Shown here: positions 13,101 to 24,764 of the stretch, piece by piece | How positions within the stretch are numbered: the first letter of the stretch is position 1 | How the letters are laid out: every line of letters begins with the position of its first letter | Assembly (NCBI GenBank): GCA_013368375.1 | Contig: JAACJP010000009.1 | Coordinates: 868,001-932,000 of the forward strand | Direction: 5' to 3' | From: Tricholomella constricta | Lineage: Eukaryota > Basidiomycota > Agaricomycetes > Agaricales > Lyophyllaceae | DNA length: 64,000 nt | Program-made: the position numbers and the translations under genes | Notes under the pieces: generated by a model | What the model saw: the letters and a program-made list of their open reading frames with translations, nothing else | Database searches by the model: none | Told to the model about the DNA's origin: nothing

Positions 13101-16100
13101 AGAAACACCTTGACGCTCTTCGAACAACGTGACGTCGATGGCTTGTGTCGAGGCAGTATATTGCAACTCCAACGCCTTGAAGTCAGGCTTATGGGGTCCG
13201 TATGATCGAGCAGCGCCATAGAAAGTGACGGAGGTGGAGGTCACGACGACCTTCTGGCCAGCACGTGGAGCAAGAATGCGGCGCAGGGGGTTGTCAATGT
13301 AGGAAGTACCTTGGACAATGGTAGGGGATGCGACAAGGGCCCTGCGCCAGCTTAAGGTGGGACCAGCGAGAGTCTCCAACCACGTAGATGTCTCTGGGAC
13401 TGTCTTGCCAATCTCGTAAATAACGGCATGTTGAGTCTCGGTGCGGCGCACGCCAGCGATCTCTGGGGCAACAGCGGCGGGTTGTTCACCGAGGTAGTCA
13501 ACGGTGGGGATTGTGCTCTCGTCGTTGTTATACTTGCGTTCCAGCAGGCGTTTGATAAGAGTCTTGTTGATGTTGCCGAGGAGGTCCTTGATAGGCTCGT
13601 CCTTGACAATGGAACCCTTCACAGCGACTGGGCCCTGCAGAATGCAAACGCGCTGAGGGTCTTGATCAAAGACCGCCTCGATATCCTCGGCAGCCCAGAG
13701 CGAATCCTATAGTGACATGTCATTGATGATTGATAAGAAAGGAAATAGATATGAACAGACCTTCTTAAACCAAACTTCGAACGACGCGTCTAGCACGGGG
13801 ATGAAAGGAACAGGCTTCTGTCCAGGCCGCTGGGCGATCGCAAGGAAGTATGCGGTGTCCTCCGACGCGAGCAACTGCTCAGCAGCGAGAGGGTACGCCT
13901 TGAAAAAGGTCTCGACAAAGGGCAGGGGATTGTCTAGGGAGGTATAGGATTGCAGAATGGAAGGTTTTGCAGCCGCCCCATTCACACCAGCAAACCGTTC
14001 CTCAACGCGCCTCAACCAGTCGCCGGTCAAATTCCGGAGCGAGCGATCCACCCAGCGTTTCTCGTGCGATACGAACATAAACCTAACCATCCTCAACACG
14101 ACTTCCTCGTAGGTCATATCGCCGAGGTGCGAGGCGACGCTTCCGTCCTTCTTCCATCCAAACCAGGGCTTGGCGAAGTCCTTATTCAACTTACCGATAA
14201 CCTCATCGTGGCGCTCGCTGAGCCACGCCACGCGCTTCTCCTTGGGCAGCTTGAAGACGGTATCATCAAACTCCTTCCAGAGCTTGACACCACGAGTGGC
14301 GACCTTGTGGATGGGCTCACCGAGCTCTGAGCGGACGGTGAGGATGCCTCCGGTGGGCTTAGTGTATGTGCCTTCCCAGGCCGCATCATCGACGCCCGAC
14401 GCAGCGACGATGAGATCCTTCACGGATGAGCTAGTGTGAGCCTCCTTAGCTACCATAACGCGAGAAGCGAAGAGGAAACCGTCGAAAGGCATGGGTTGAA
14501 CGCTGAAACGCTCCACAGACCAATCGCCAGTAAGGTACGGCCAGACATCCTCGGCGGAGCCAAAGCCCGAGCCTCCAACAAGAGAGATGTTGGCGTGGCG
14601 GCGGATGGCACTGTAAGTCGATAATATGGGCTGGTGAAAGTCTTCAAAGGAGTGATGACCCCCAGCGCGACCTCCTGTCCACTGCATGATGATGGGGAAG
14701 TCGGGGTTGGAGGCAGCAATGTTGATGACTTGACGGATGCCATCGACGGAGCCGGGCTTGAAAGCGACGTGCTTGATGCCCGCGCGCTTCAACCCGTCGA
14801 TGATCTCGTCAGCCTTCTCAGTGCTGGGAATACCAGCGGCGACGCAGAAGCCTTCAATGGGCAGACCCTCTTTGCGCATCTCCTGCCAGAGGGGGAATTG
14901 GAAGCCGAATTGACGAGGGTTGATATAGAGAGCGTTCAGCGTGATGCCGACACCTGCTGGAATCAGCTGCTGGATTTCGACCACCTTGGCGCGAAGAGCG
15001 GCAGCATTGTAATGGCCACCGCCAGCCAACTCGACGTGATAGCCAGCATCGAGGACGGCACCGACGAACCCTGCCTTTACGGTGGACGGGGTCATACCAG
15101 CCACCATGATGGGGGGCTTTCCCAGGAGTCGAGAGAAGGGAGTATTGATGTGGATTGTCCCGTCGCTAAATTAAATGAGTGAAATACATATTCTTCAAAG
15201 AATGCCGCGACGTACCTGGTGCGAACCAAGCTGGGGAACCACTTCTTACTCCACCACTCCTCGTACTTCACCTCCAAAGCGTCGTACAGCTCAGCATCTC
15301 CTTTGCCACGATCACCAGCAATAACAATACGAACACCCCTTCCGTCGAGGTTCCTTGCAGTGAGAGGGCCAATCCCGCTCAGGCCGCCGGGACCGAAATC
15401 GATCGCATGCGTGGCAGTCTCGGGAAAGTCGGTAGCCTTCGACCAATGGATAGGCGAGGTAAAAATCTGCTCGCAGAGAGAGCGCGTGATCGACGTAGAC
15501 AAGGTGCGGAGATCCGAGCCTAAAGACTTTATTAGTCCGACGTTAGAGGTCAAAATGTCCAAACATACCGTCCTCGGTGTTATAGACGGGAATCTTCAAG
15601 TCCTGAGAATTCCAGAGTTCCTCACCGAGGTCTTCATTGACCAGTTGCTCGGTAGCACCCTGCAGGTATTCGCTGTGGTAGGGGACACCGACAACGAGGA
15701 ACCTGACAGAGAAGACAGGTTTGCGCTGCGAGAATGGTGTCTTGCTTTGATCGAGACCGCTGGGAGCGCGTACTTTCCTGAGGTTGGTCACCAGCCCGTG
15801 TAGGGCACGGGCAGGACCAGTGACAACAAAGGCGCGAGGGCCGTTGTTGAGGGAGACTTGCAAGTTGGAATTCTCGGGAAGGTGCGCGTTGGTCTTCTTG
15901 AGGTGGGTCTCGACCTCCTTGAGGTTAAGCCCGGTGATTGACAACATGGGGCTAGGTGTCCCTTCGCCGCCGTCGATGGAGTCCTGAATGATGCTAGGTT
16001 CCAAAGAGACGACGGGAAATGCTTGCTGGCCACGGAGGCCGGAGAAGAAGAGCCATTTGAGGGCCTTGCGCGAGTTTTCGGTGAATTCCTCGAAAGACGC

Positions 16101-17062
16101 TGATGCTGCGATGACGACGGCGGAAACGATGCCCTGGGAGTGTCCAGTTGCGCCAGCGATGCGGTCGCGGATCTCTCCTGGAGTGAGGCCAGTAACTTTG
16201 CATACAATGAGGTACTGGACGAGTTGGGTGAGGCCGATCAAAGGGAAGGAGACCGGCACGGAGGCGAGATAGGCAGTCGAGGGGCGCAAGCTCGCATCAT
16301 CAAGCCAAGAGATGGCGTCCAGGCCATGCAGATAATGGGTGGAGGCTTGATGTTCCTCTGCGAGAGGTACGAGGACCTCGTTGGTGACTGTCGCTAAAAA
16401 TGGCGTGATGAAAGGCTTGTAGATATCATAGAGGGATTGGAGTTCATCGAAGTAAACTTCATTTGTTCCTTGGCCTCCGAACAACGCGAAAATGGAGGCT
16501 TTTCCGCTCGTGGCGGCTAAGAGGAGCGCGGATTGCGGTCCAGCGGGAATGTCGGCGACGTTCTGGGTTTGAAGGGCGGAAAGAGCGCGAAAATATGCTG
16601 AAAGAACGGCCTTGCGAACCTCGGTGTCGAATGCCGAGGTAAGGGTATGTACGTCTTTGCTGGCAAGATAAGAGGATGTAAAGTACTTGAACACGTTCAG
16701 AAGGAGAGATGTGCGTGCTGCGGTTGACTCGGGCTCTTCGTGCAGCCGTTGGGCGACGAAGCCAAGAAAACTGGCCACGAGCTCTATGGTTGCCTCGTTT
16801 TGATTTTCGAGTTGGGCCGTCGCGTCGACAGCATCTAGGAGAGTCTGATTGTGTGCAAAGTCGTCCCGCAAGACTTCAGCAGCGATCCATTCATCGGGGT
16901 TGGTTGATACGGGTATCGAAACCTGAGGAAGCGTGTCCAACGTTCAAAACTTTGTTGGAAGGCAGGATATGGGTCACTCACTCTAATTTGGCCGAGAGAA
17001 AGAATTAAAGGACGGGTAGGGATACTTCGAGCGCGGACAGCGTGTCCATTAGCAACCGCCAT
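4144..17062 (-). CDS. Type I fatty acid synthase, single-chain beta-alpha fusion
   Basis: One gene of 12.9 kb with about 20 short introns encodes roughly 3,900 residues. Domains in order: acetyl transferase (GHSQG, Ser codon 16137-16139), enoyl reductase (about 15.1-13.7 kb, GGGHYN and GGRAGGHHS), dehydratase ([17 protein letters not shown]), malonyl/palmitoyl transferase (GHSLGE, Ser codon 11245-11247), ACP (GGKS, phosphopantetheine Ser codon 9828-9830), ketoreductase ([15 protein letters not shown]), ketosynthase ([16 protein letters not shown]) and phosphopantetheinyl transferase ([18 protein letters not shown]). In yeast the first four lie on Fas1 and the rest on Fas2. Here the exon at about 10.5-8.9 kb passes from the transferase tail ([11 protein letters not shown]) into the ACP linker without a stop. 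The ATG at 17062 follows a TATA-like promoter. The last exon (4144-4179, ending FAQASS) is joined across an intron at 4180-4233. All key catalytic residues seen are present, so it should be functional. Confidence 0.96.
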
Positions 17063-17526
17063 TCTGATTATAGCTGATACACAGCTGTTCAGCGGAGGTT
17101 ATGGAAGAGGGACGAGGGTCTCTAAGAGTCTCTAGTGAAAGTCAAAGTAACCAAAAATTATATATATGACCCTGACCCCAAACGTCTTCCCCAACGGAAT
17201 TTTTGGAATGCAGCACGTGACCGTACGCGCATCCGGACACTCGCTTGGCAATTTAAATTAACGAAAAATAGATAGATGGTCGCTCAGCTAGATGCAACGA
17301 TGCCACCACAAGCGCGCTGCGGCTTGGGGACACGCTATTCTCATATACATAATTATCAACCACGCCTTCGCCATGCCCACGGCACGGGACTTTCGCAATA
17401 TTCTGGGGTCATTGACATCAACTTGTCATCACGCTCAAAGCCGCCGACATCGGGCACCCACGAGAAGACACCGTAACGTGAGTAAAAAGTTGCGATGGAA
17501 CCACATAATCCGTGTACACAAGTGTG
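17063..17526. promoter_or_regulatory. FAS upstream region with TATA-like box and E-box
   Basis: This 464-bp region separates the FAS start from the end of GTR2. A TATATATA stretch lies at about 17158-17167, some 100 bases before the FAS ATG. A CACGTG E-box is at 17214-17219; E-boxes bind bHLH factors, which control lipid genes in fungi. Assigning either site to FAS control is inference. Confidence 0.35.
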
Positions 17527-19049
17527 TCATCCCCCTGCTCTAGCCTCCGTTTCCACTTGACATATCTCTTGCACGCCTTCCCTGAAAAACACCACGTTGA
17601 ACTCGATAAGGCCGCGTCGGCCTTCATATACACTCGTTGGCAGCAGGGCCAGTAGCGCGAGTTGAGATGTTATTAGATGGTATGTCAGTGTTGTACCTGG
17701 AGTTGATGGATGTAGCGAGGTGGACGCGCTGGGGTAGAAGAGATCACTGGATGAGCGTTGGGAGGTAGAGTTGGTCGTCTTTGGCGAAGATGGGTCGGAC
17801 GTCGCAGTGCGGGTGGCTGACAGAGAAGATGTAGAAGACGTCAAAAGTGGTGGTGTTGTGGGCATTGGCCGTCGTGTATTAGCAGTCTCAGATCTGCACA
17901 AGGGTCCGTCAGCTTTGTCCGCTAGATGGAGATGGAGGTCGCCAAATGTACTTGTAAAGTGTTCCGAATGAGTTGAGCATTTGTAAATAATCGCAGCAGA
18001 GATTAAAGGTTGCAGAGTCGACCGGCGACGCGTCTGTTGCGATATAAAGCCGTGAAGTCGTGTCGAATAGGAATGCTTTCGGCGACTGGGAATTCTATGA
18101 ACCGGTTATCAGCACCTCCTGACCCCTGAGTCGGCATTGTACTAACCGCACAAAAAACGTTGAGAAGATCCTCCAGATATGGGAGAGAGTCGACAAGTTT
18201 GTGAAGGACTTTGGAAAATGCTTCATGCAACGAGTGGTCGTACACCGATGTCAAGTGAAAGTTGAGCTGGACCTGTTCATAGTCCGGTGAAATATCCAAT
18301 AATCGATCAGAGACCCGCTCATGAATTTGCCTGAAGTTCTCTGCAAAACGCGTCTAGCTGAGGATAGCACAAAAGGTTTCGGAGCATACCAATTTTGTCG
18401 TCCTCCTGAAGCTTCTCCGCTTTGTGAACAAACACCTCCAAGCTCATGTTCGGGTTCGCCTGATAAGCCGCAACGATGAATTCCACCAGCCTTGAAATCG
18501 GCTGATTATAGAGATCCTGCGAAATGTGGGCCAGGACAGTTAAGCAAAAAATAGCCCCGTCACCGATCATGCCAGACACTCACCCGGATGTCGATCACGA
18601 ATATCATAGTCGCGAATTGAGATAGCGGGGCCCCTAGCGTTTCGACAGTGGTATTTCCGGGACAGTCCCATATCTCGAGGGGAATGACTGTGCTGGTGCG
18701 GGGAAACCTGTTCCAATGCGCCGTACAATTAGAAAGGAAGACAAACGCACTGGAATGTATGTTTCACGATGCGCATCGTGGTCTCGAGATAAAAGGTCTG
18801 TTTTGGAGGGAGATTGTTGAAAAGGACTTGTTGGATTGATGTCTTGCCGGCTCTGGGTACATGAGAAGATTGTGAAGTACAAGCGACGGGCACATGTTCG
18901 GAAGTGCCTCACCTGCGCAAGCCAAGGAGCAAAATCTTTGTGCGGGCGACGGCATCGGTTGAGGAGGATCTGTGGCCATTGAGTTGTGGGCGTTGAGCGA
19001 TGGGGGTGCTGGCAGACGTCGCAGCATAAGAAGGAGGCCCGTTGACCAT
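17527..19049 (-). CDS. GTR2: Rag-family GTPase Gtr2 (RagC/D orthologue)
   Basis: The spliced protein reads KILLLGLRRAGKTSIQQVLF (P-loop), LETTMRIVKH (switch I region), IWDCPGNTTVE (switch II), MIFVIDIR and EVFVHKAEKLQEDDK (G4-like). It then has the C-terminal roadblock-type half ending with RRGLIEFNVVFFREGVQEI. The GLRR P-loop and WDCPGN motif mark Gtr2/RagC rather than Gtr1. Gtr2 pairs with Gtr1 on the vacuole and, when GDP-bound, activates TORC1 in response to amino acids. The G4 position that is usually Asp reads Glu (HKAE). The chosen ATG (MVNGPPSY) at 19049 leaves a 45-residue low-complexity leader; an in-frame ATG at 19133 is also possible. The promoter is shared with VTC4 on the other strand. 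Confidence 0.88.
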
Positions 19050-19221
19050 GATGGCACTGACTCCGAGTCGAAACTGAGAATTCCGCGTGATCGAGTCGTG
19101 GTTCCTGCCCAGTTCCGGATCCCGACGTGTCACCAGGGCCCGGCACGTTCGTTCAGCGTCAATGTCACTCTCCCACTACTAGGTCTATTCTACATTTATT
19201 GCGCCACTACAACCCCACATC
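19050..19221. promoter_or_regulatory. Divergent promoter GTR2 / VTC4
   Basis: Only 172 bases separate the two start codons, which face away from each other, so the two vacuole-related genes must share regulatory DNA. A pyrimidine-rich stretch (TCTCCCACTACTAGGTCT) lies about 50 bases before the VTC4 ATG. Confidence 0.5.
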
Positions 19222-22200
19222 ATGAAGTTTGGTACAAAGATAAGGGTGCGCTGTCTCACAGCCTTATTTCGCTCCCTCATTTATACTTCCTCCCAAGGAC
19301 CTACTCTATGACGAGTGGCGACCATATTATCTCGACTACAATAAACTAAAACGGATCCTGAAAGTGCGTCTAGCCGGGCTGTGTTCTCGGGGACAATCGC
19401 CTGACATGCCGATGCTTTCCACTTAGGCCCGTACAACCGGAGAGGGCTGGACTGAGAAAGATGAACAGGAGTTTATGGAAATGCTCGAGAAGGAGCTGGA
19501 CAAGATCCACGATTTTCAAAAAGACAAGGCACGTTCACTCCCGATATATACACCCAACAATACCTCCGATCCTATAACCGCAACCCCGTCTTGCTCGCTA
19601 GCTCATCTGTTATTCGTTCTATTCGTTTTGTCTGTCAAGGAAAATGAATCCGGACTAAAGCAGCCTCATTTAGACTTCCGAACTCTCCAGGCGTATCAGG
19701 GAGGCCGAAAAAGACGTCAAGCGTCTGGTCGCGGAAGACCAAGAGCAGTCAGAACAACCTATTCGTCCGGAGCCTTCTGCCGACACGGAGAACCAACAGG
19801 CGGAGGACTACGCCCATGATTACGGTTCCGAAGATGACCTGTCTGATGACGATGACGAATCTTACGACGAACTCGAGGATCGGTTTCACGGGCTTGAGGA
19901 GGAGGTTGCCAATCTCGTGGCAGACGTCCATGACCTCGCCCTCTACACCAAACTCAATATCACTGGTTTCATGAAGATCTTAAAGGTGCCCGCCACATCT
20001 ACTCTTGTCCCGCGTTTGCTGACCAACGCTTCACATAGAAACACGATGTAAGAGTGACATTCACCAATCTTTCCATATCTATGGCGTTGACGAAATATTC
20101 GTAGAAACAAACTAACCGCACTCTTAAAGCGACGTTTGTACAGGAGTATCTCGAAAAGAGGCCTTTCTACAAGTACAACTGGGACGCATTAATTGTCAAA
20201 CTTTCCAAGCTTTACGACCTCGTTCGAACAAGGGGCAACCCTGTAGTCGGTGACTCCAGCGCGGGCGGAAACCAAAGCGCGTTTGTCCGGCAAACAACCA
20301 AGTACTGGGTATGCTTATCATCTTCTGATGAGCATAGTTGCTTATCTTGACGTCAGGTCCATCCCGACAACTTGGTGCCGCTCAAGTTGGCCATCCTGAG
20401 GCACTTGCCTGTGCTGGGTCTGCAACACATCCCTACTTTGGACTCTTGTAGCTTTGCTAACTGTCTCTACAGTCTTTAACGCCGAAAAAGAGTTCGACGT
20501 ACGAGATGCTGGTTAGTCATCAGTCATAACTTTTACGTCGTTTTTATCTCTGACCCCCCTATTGTCCAGCGATTACCTCCATCTATTTCGATAACGAGGA
20601 CCTTGAATTGTATCTTGGACGTCTCGAGAAAACTGAAGGCGCAGAAGCAATTCGCCTGCGATGGTACGGCGATCTTGACACCAAAACTGTACGTTTCATA
20701 TCACTTAACCCGCTTGATTACTCACCTCCTGCCAGATCTTTGTAGAACGCAAAACACATCGTGAAGATTGGACCGGCGAGAAGTCTGTCAAGGCTCGGTT
20801 CCCCATCAAGGAACACCTAGTCAATGCGTTTCTGCGTGGAGAGTACACCGTCGATGCTGAGTTCCAGCACCTTGTGAAGAAGGGTAAGAAAACTCAGCAA
20901 GAGGTGGACTCCATGATCCAATTGGCAAACGAGGTACAATACGCCGTCCTCACAAGAAAGCTTCAGCCCGGTCTGTTCGTTCCCTCATTTAAAACAGAAT
21001 ATGAACTAAAATATGAGTGTTCCAGTGATGCGGTCCTTCTATAACCGCACCGCCTTCCAGCTGCCAGGCGACGCTCGCGTGCGGATTTCGCTTGACACCG
21101 AGCTTACCCTTATTCGCGAGGACAACTGGGATGGCGGGGTCCGCTCAGACGGGAATTGGCGTCGGACGGATATCGGGATCGACTTTCCATTTGAGCAGCT
21201 ACCTGTTGATGACAAGGAACTCTTCAAGTACAAAATTCCTTGCTTTGTCAAATAATTATTCACTGATGTGGGCTGCAGGTACGGGGTTCTTGAAGTCAAA
21301 CTACAAACACAGTACGGGCAACAGCCACCTAAGTGGGTGACGGAACTTGTCCAGTCGCACCTTGTAGAGGCAGTCCCCAAGTTCAGGTAGGATATACCTT
21401 CCCTGCGCCCACATTACCGCCTCAATTTTTGTCAGTAAATTTATACATGGATGTGCCACCTTATTGCCCAATCGTGTCGATTTGGTGCCATTTTGGCTCC
21501 CGCAGAGTACGTTGCTTCAGCGTTTTGTCCACTTTCTTTTTTGTTCACTAATGGGGCTTGTGCAGTGGACACTGATATACTCAAACCCGACACGGGATAC
21601 CTGACTGTCATCGAACGTCCAGCGGCCTCCACCTCAGCCACCGCCTCTAAGAGTCCTACGGACAATCAGTCCTCGGGAACGCGTTCAACCCCGGAAACGA
21701 TGTCGTACGTGGAACCGGTGTCTGAAGGAGAAGAGGACGACGAGATCATGAATACACCCGCGAGAGATGAGGACAAGCGGACTGGCCTGAGCAGCGACGA
21801 GGTCAAAGAAGCTATCGCGTTCCGCGAAAAGATGTTGAAAGAGAGTCGGGAGTTGGAAGCTCGGGATAAAGAGGGCAGCGCGGGCATTGGCGCGAGCGGC
21901 ATTGGTGAGCCCAGCCACAATACACCTTCGAAAAAAATTTTGGATGTTGGGAAGTCGAGGTCATTGTCGATCGACCCTTTGGCCCCGTCGTCTGCCTTTG
22001 ATGAGACGTTGAGGACGCGTTTGCGCGGAGCATGCGACGCCAGGGAGAGAGAGCTTGCGGGAAACGAACACGAGGCTAACGGCGAGGAAGGTGGCGAGGA
22101 GGGGACTGGACTTGGGGATGAAGAGCCAGTGGGCGACGACCGGATTCTGTCGAGAGATTGGTCGGCGCCTGCTGGTAAGAAGATCGCGATTCCTGTACGG

Positions 22201-22584
22201 ATCGAACCCAAAGTTTACTTTGCCGCCGAACGAACTTTCCTGGTATGTCCGCCGCATCATTGGACCGTTTTCTGGTTTTTTTTTGACAAGCCTTGACAGA
22301 AATGGATGAACACAGCGGTCTTCATTGGAACAATTGCCACGACGTTGCTGAACTTCACGCCCGCCGACGATTCTCGGGGTTTGATCAGCGCCGCGTTCTT
22401 CACTTTCACGGCCCTTCTGGCTATCGCTTACTCTGTCGGAATCTTTGTCTACCGCTCCTACAAGCTTCGCGAACGCCATGCGGAGGGCTTGTACTATGAC
22501 AAGTATGGCCCGACAGTCTTGTGCTTCGTCTTGTTCTTAGCGTTAGCTACAAACATCGGGCTCCGGGTGTCGGAAATGGCGTAA
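19222..22584 (+). CDS. VTC4: Vacuolar transporter chaperone subunit 4 (polyphosphate polymerase)
   Basis: Many short exons join into a protein of about 800 residues with three parts. The N-terminal SPX domain starts [20 protein letters not shown] and includes [13 protein letters not shown]; it senses inositol pyrophosphates. The central tunnel (TTM-type) domain has [49 protein letters not shown] and PKFSKFIHG. These carry the Arg/Lys/Glu residues of the polymerase site, fitting the catalytic Vtc4 rather than Vtc2/3. The C-terminal DUF202/VTC1-like part has three membrane helices (from [15 protein letters not shown] to the end). A disordered acidic Ser/Pro-rich linker of about 200 residues separates tunnel and membrane parts. 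The complex makes polyphosphate from ATP and moves it into the vacuole. Exon 1 is only eight codons long. Confidence 0.93.
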
Positions 22585-24764
22585 TGATGGTAGATGGACT
22601 CCGAGAAACTTCTTGAACCTCTGAACATCACTACTTTTTTGGGTGCTAGTGACTTCCTATATAAAACATAATCTGAAGAGGACAATTTTTTTGACACTGA
22701 CATGATAGACGGACATGAACTCGATATGATGAATATACATGTTTTTTTTTCAGTGCTGTGCAACAGTTCATTTCAATTCATCCTCTCATTTACATTGAGA
22801 TTGTGGTGCATGGATATGTCTCTTCAGTTCCCTAGTAGACTCTGCACTCGAATTATTGATGTTATTGAATTCAAGTCGGACATGCTTATTGATCTTTCTC
22901 TCCACGCGCAGAATCCAGCGGACTTGTCAATAATGTTGATAGGATCAAGGACGAGCGCTGGCTAAGGATAGGTCATTCTTGAGTTCTTGGGCGCCCCCCT
23001 GAAATCCTGCACCCTGCTGATTGATTATTTGGGATATATTGAATTTAAATATTGCCAGTCCAAACGGTCGCCCTGAAACTCAACCTGCGAAACAAGACGT
23101 AAGGATGGATGGATAGATGGATGGGTTATCCCCAGCGGTCCCGAAAAAGAAAGCTGTCAGTATTTTTTCTGTCAATTTACCTTCAAGCCACAGCTTACGG
23201 AGGGCCTGAATCCCGCAAGATGCGGGGAACTATTGCCACAATAAATCACGCTCCACGAACTGCCAATCTTTCATGTGAGGACGAAAGGAGCGTAGGAAGA
23301 GTGATTTTAGACGCCCAGGGAGAGACGTCGAACAGGAAGGAGGGCTTTCTTCGCGCATCGAGAGATTCGTTCAATCTCGATGTTCATCGGTGAGCTGCAA
23401 GTCATTCGGGAGATCAATGACGGATGAGAAGTAAATCTACGCAACTGAAGCATTGATGGTCACGGTCTTGTAATCGTGAGCAGCTACTGTCAGCTACTGG
23501 GCAGCCAACTTGGCGTACTGAGACGGAGCAAGAGGAGTCGAAATATTCATGTGCCCGCTTACGAGTGACACACAATTTTTATTAAAAGTCCAGCCGTTTA
23601 CCTTGGCCTAGACCTAACAAGATAAAGTCGGGCCATGACCATTTAGAATGACAAACGCGTAGAACGAGAGTTGCAGGTTCATTTCAATTGTGGGCGGACA
23701 GAAGTCGTCAAAAGGAGAGCGAGGGCAGGGTAGTCCAATGCAAAATAGTGAGGGATGGGATAGCAGTAGCCTCGTTTCCGCGCAATCTGAGTGAGCGCGC
23801 GTTGGGCAACTTCGAACCGAGTCCGGTACTGGGCGCGTCCCCATTACCGGTCTCGTGATCATTACTAAGTGGCACGTGAGGCGATGCACAGAACCTTTCA
23901 TGTCAAAGGCAACGTTGGATTGTCGGTCGTGCTACTGCATCTTCCTTTCTTACATGCGCCAAACCTTCGAGCGCGTCCTCGCCGTGGTATTACGACTAGA
24001 AATCGTTGATTTTCAATGTTTCTTGACCAACACAGAAACGGTGTCACGCGGGCAGCGGCTCAGCATGATCCATCAGCCTATATGCCGGTAGCACCGGTAT
24101 AAACCTAACAACCATCCACCTCATACGAACCCCTCCTCATCTCTGTCGACCCGCAGGCCAATTATGTCTCATTCTTTTTGTCTCTTCTTCGCTGGGTCGA
24201 TGTTTCTCCCATCTGTAGCGACGACCTTGTCACTCGAGCGTGCCGTTCGCCAGGGCCACTAAATTTCGCATGCAATTCCCGGTACTGCCGGGATATAAAG
24301 CCTCCCGTCGAAAAACAGCTTAAAGCTGGTACCAGGTAGCCTTTACCGCTACATAACTCACGACAGGTGAGTTCCATGCTCAGCTTTTCTTTGTTACAAC
24401 GCCACGCTCACGATTCTGCCTCCCCGCAGACTAATCAAGCATTTATTCACTTTCGACTCTCCAATTTAGACTCCGTCTCCTGCAACGTACTATTTGGCGA
24501 ACGTGGACAACCCATAATCTGGCGTTTGGGTTGTTTGTATTTTCGTCAAGCTGCCAGTATCGGGCATAACAAGTGAGTGGATCACAGCATAATTCGTCGG
24601 ATACAGTGGTTAATAATGTTGGCTAGTAAAAAATACAGGCTCTGGTTTGCTAAGTGAGCATTACTTGAAATATCTAATGGGTATAATAATGGCAACGATG
24701 CATCCCGCCTATAGGTATACGTGGCTTGCAAAGCAAGTCATCAACATCCGAGCCAATTTACACC
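22585..24764. other. Intergenic region VTC4 / Zn2Cys6 factor
   Basis: About 2.2 kb without a supported gene. It holds a LINE-tail-like repeat (23103-23152). Near 24270-24330 there are short hairpins (CCCGG TACTG CCGGG, and CAGCTT A AAGCTG) close to a TATAAA. The open frames here are short, lack recognisable motifs and do not extend by splicing. Confidence 0.5.
23103..23152 (-). repeat. Dispersed LINE-tail-like repeat, copy 2
   Basis: On the plus strand this reads five GGAT-type units, then GGGTTATCCC, then CAGCGGTCCCGAAAAAGAA. The copy at 40700-40749 has the same last block exactly. Similarity stops after it, as expected for a severely 5'-truncated retro-insertion read on the minus strand. 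Confidence 0.55.

Noticed and set aside
24162..24377. 71-codon minus-strand frame as a small secreted protein
   Set aside because: No signal peptide and no cysteine pattern; the region has only short hairpins near a TATAAA.
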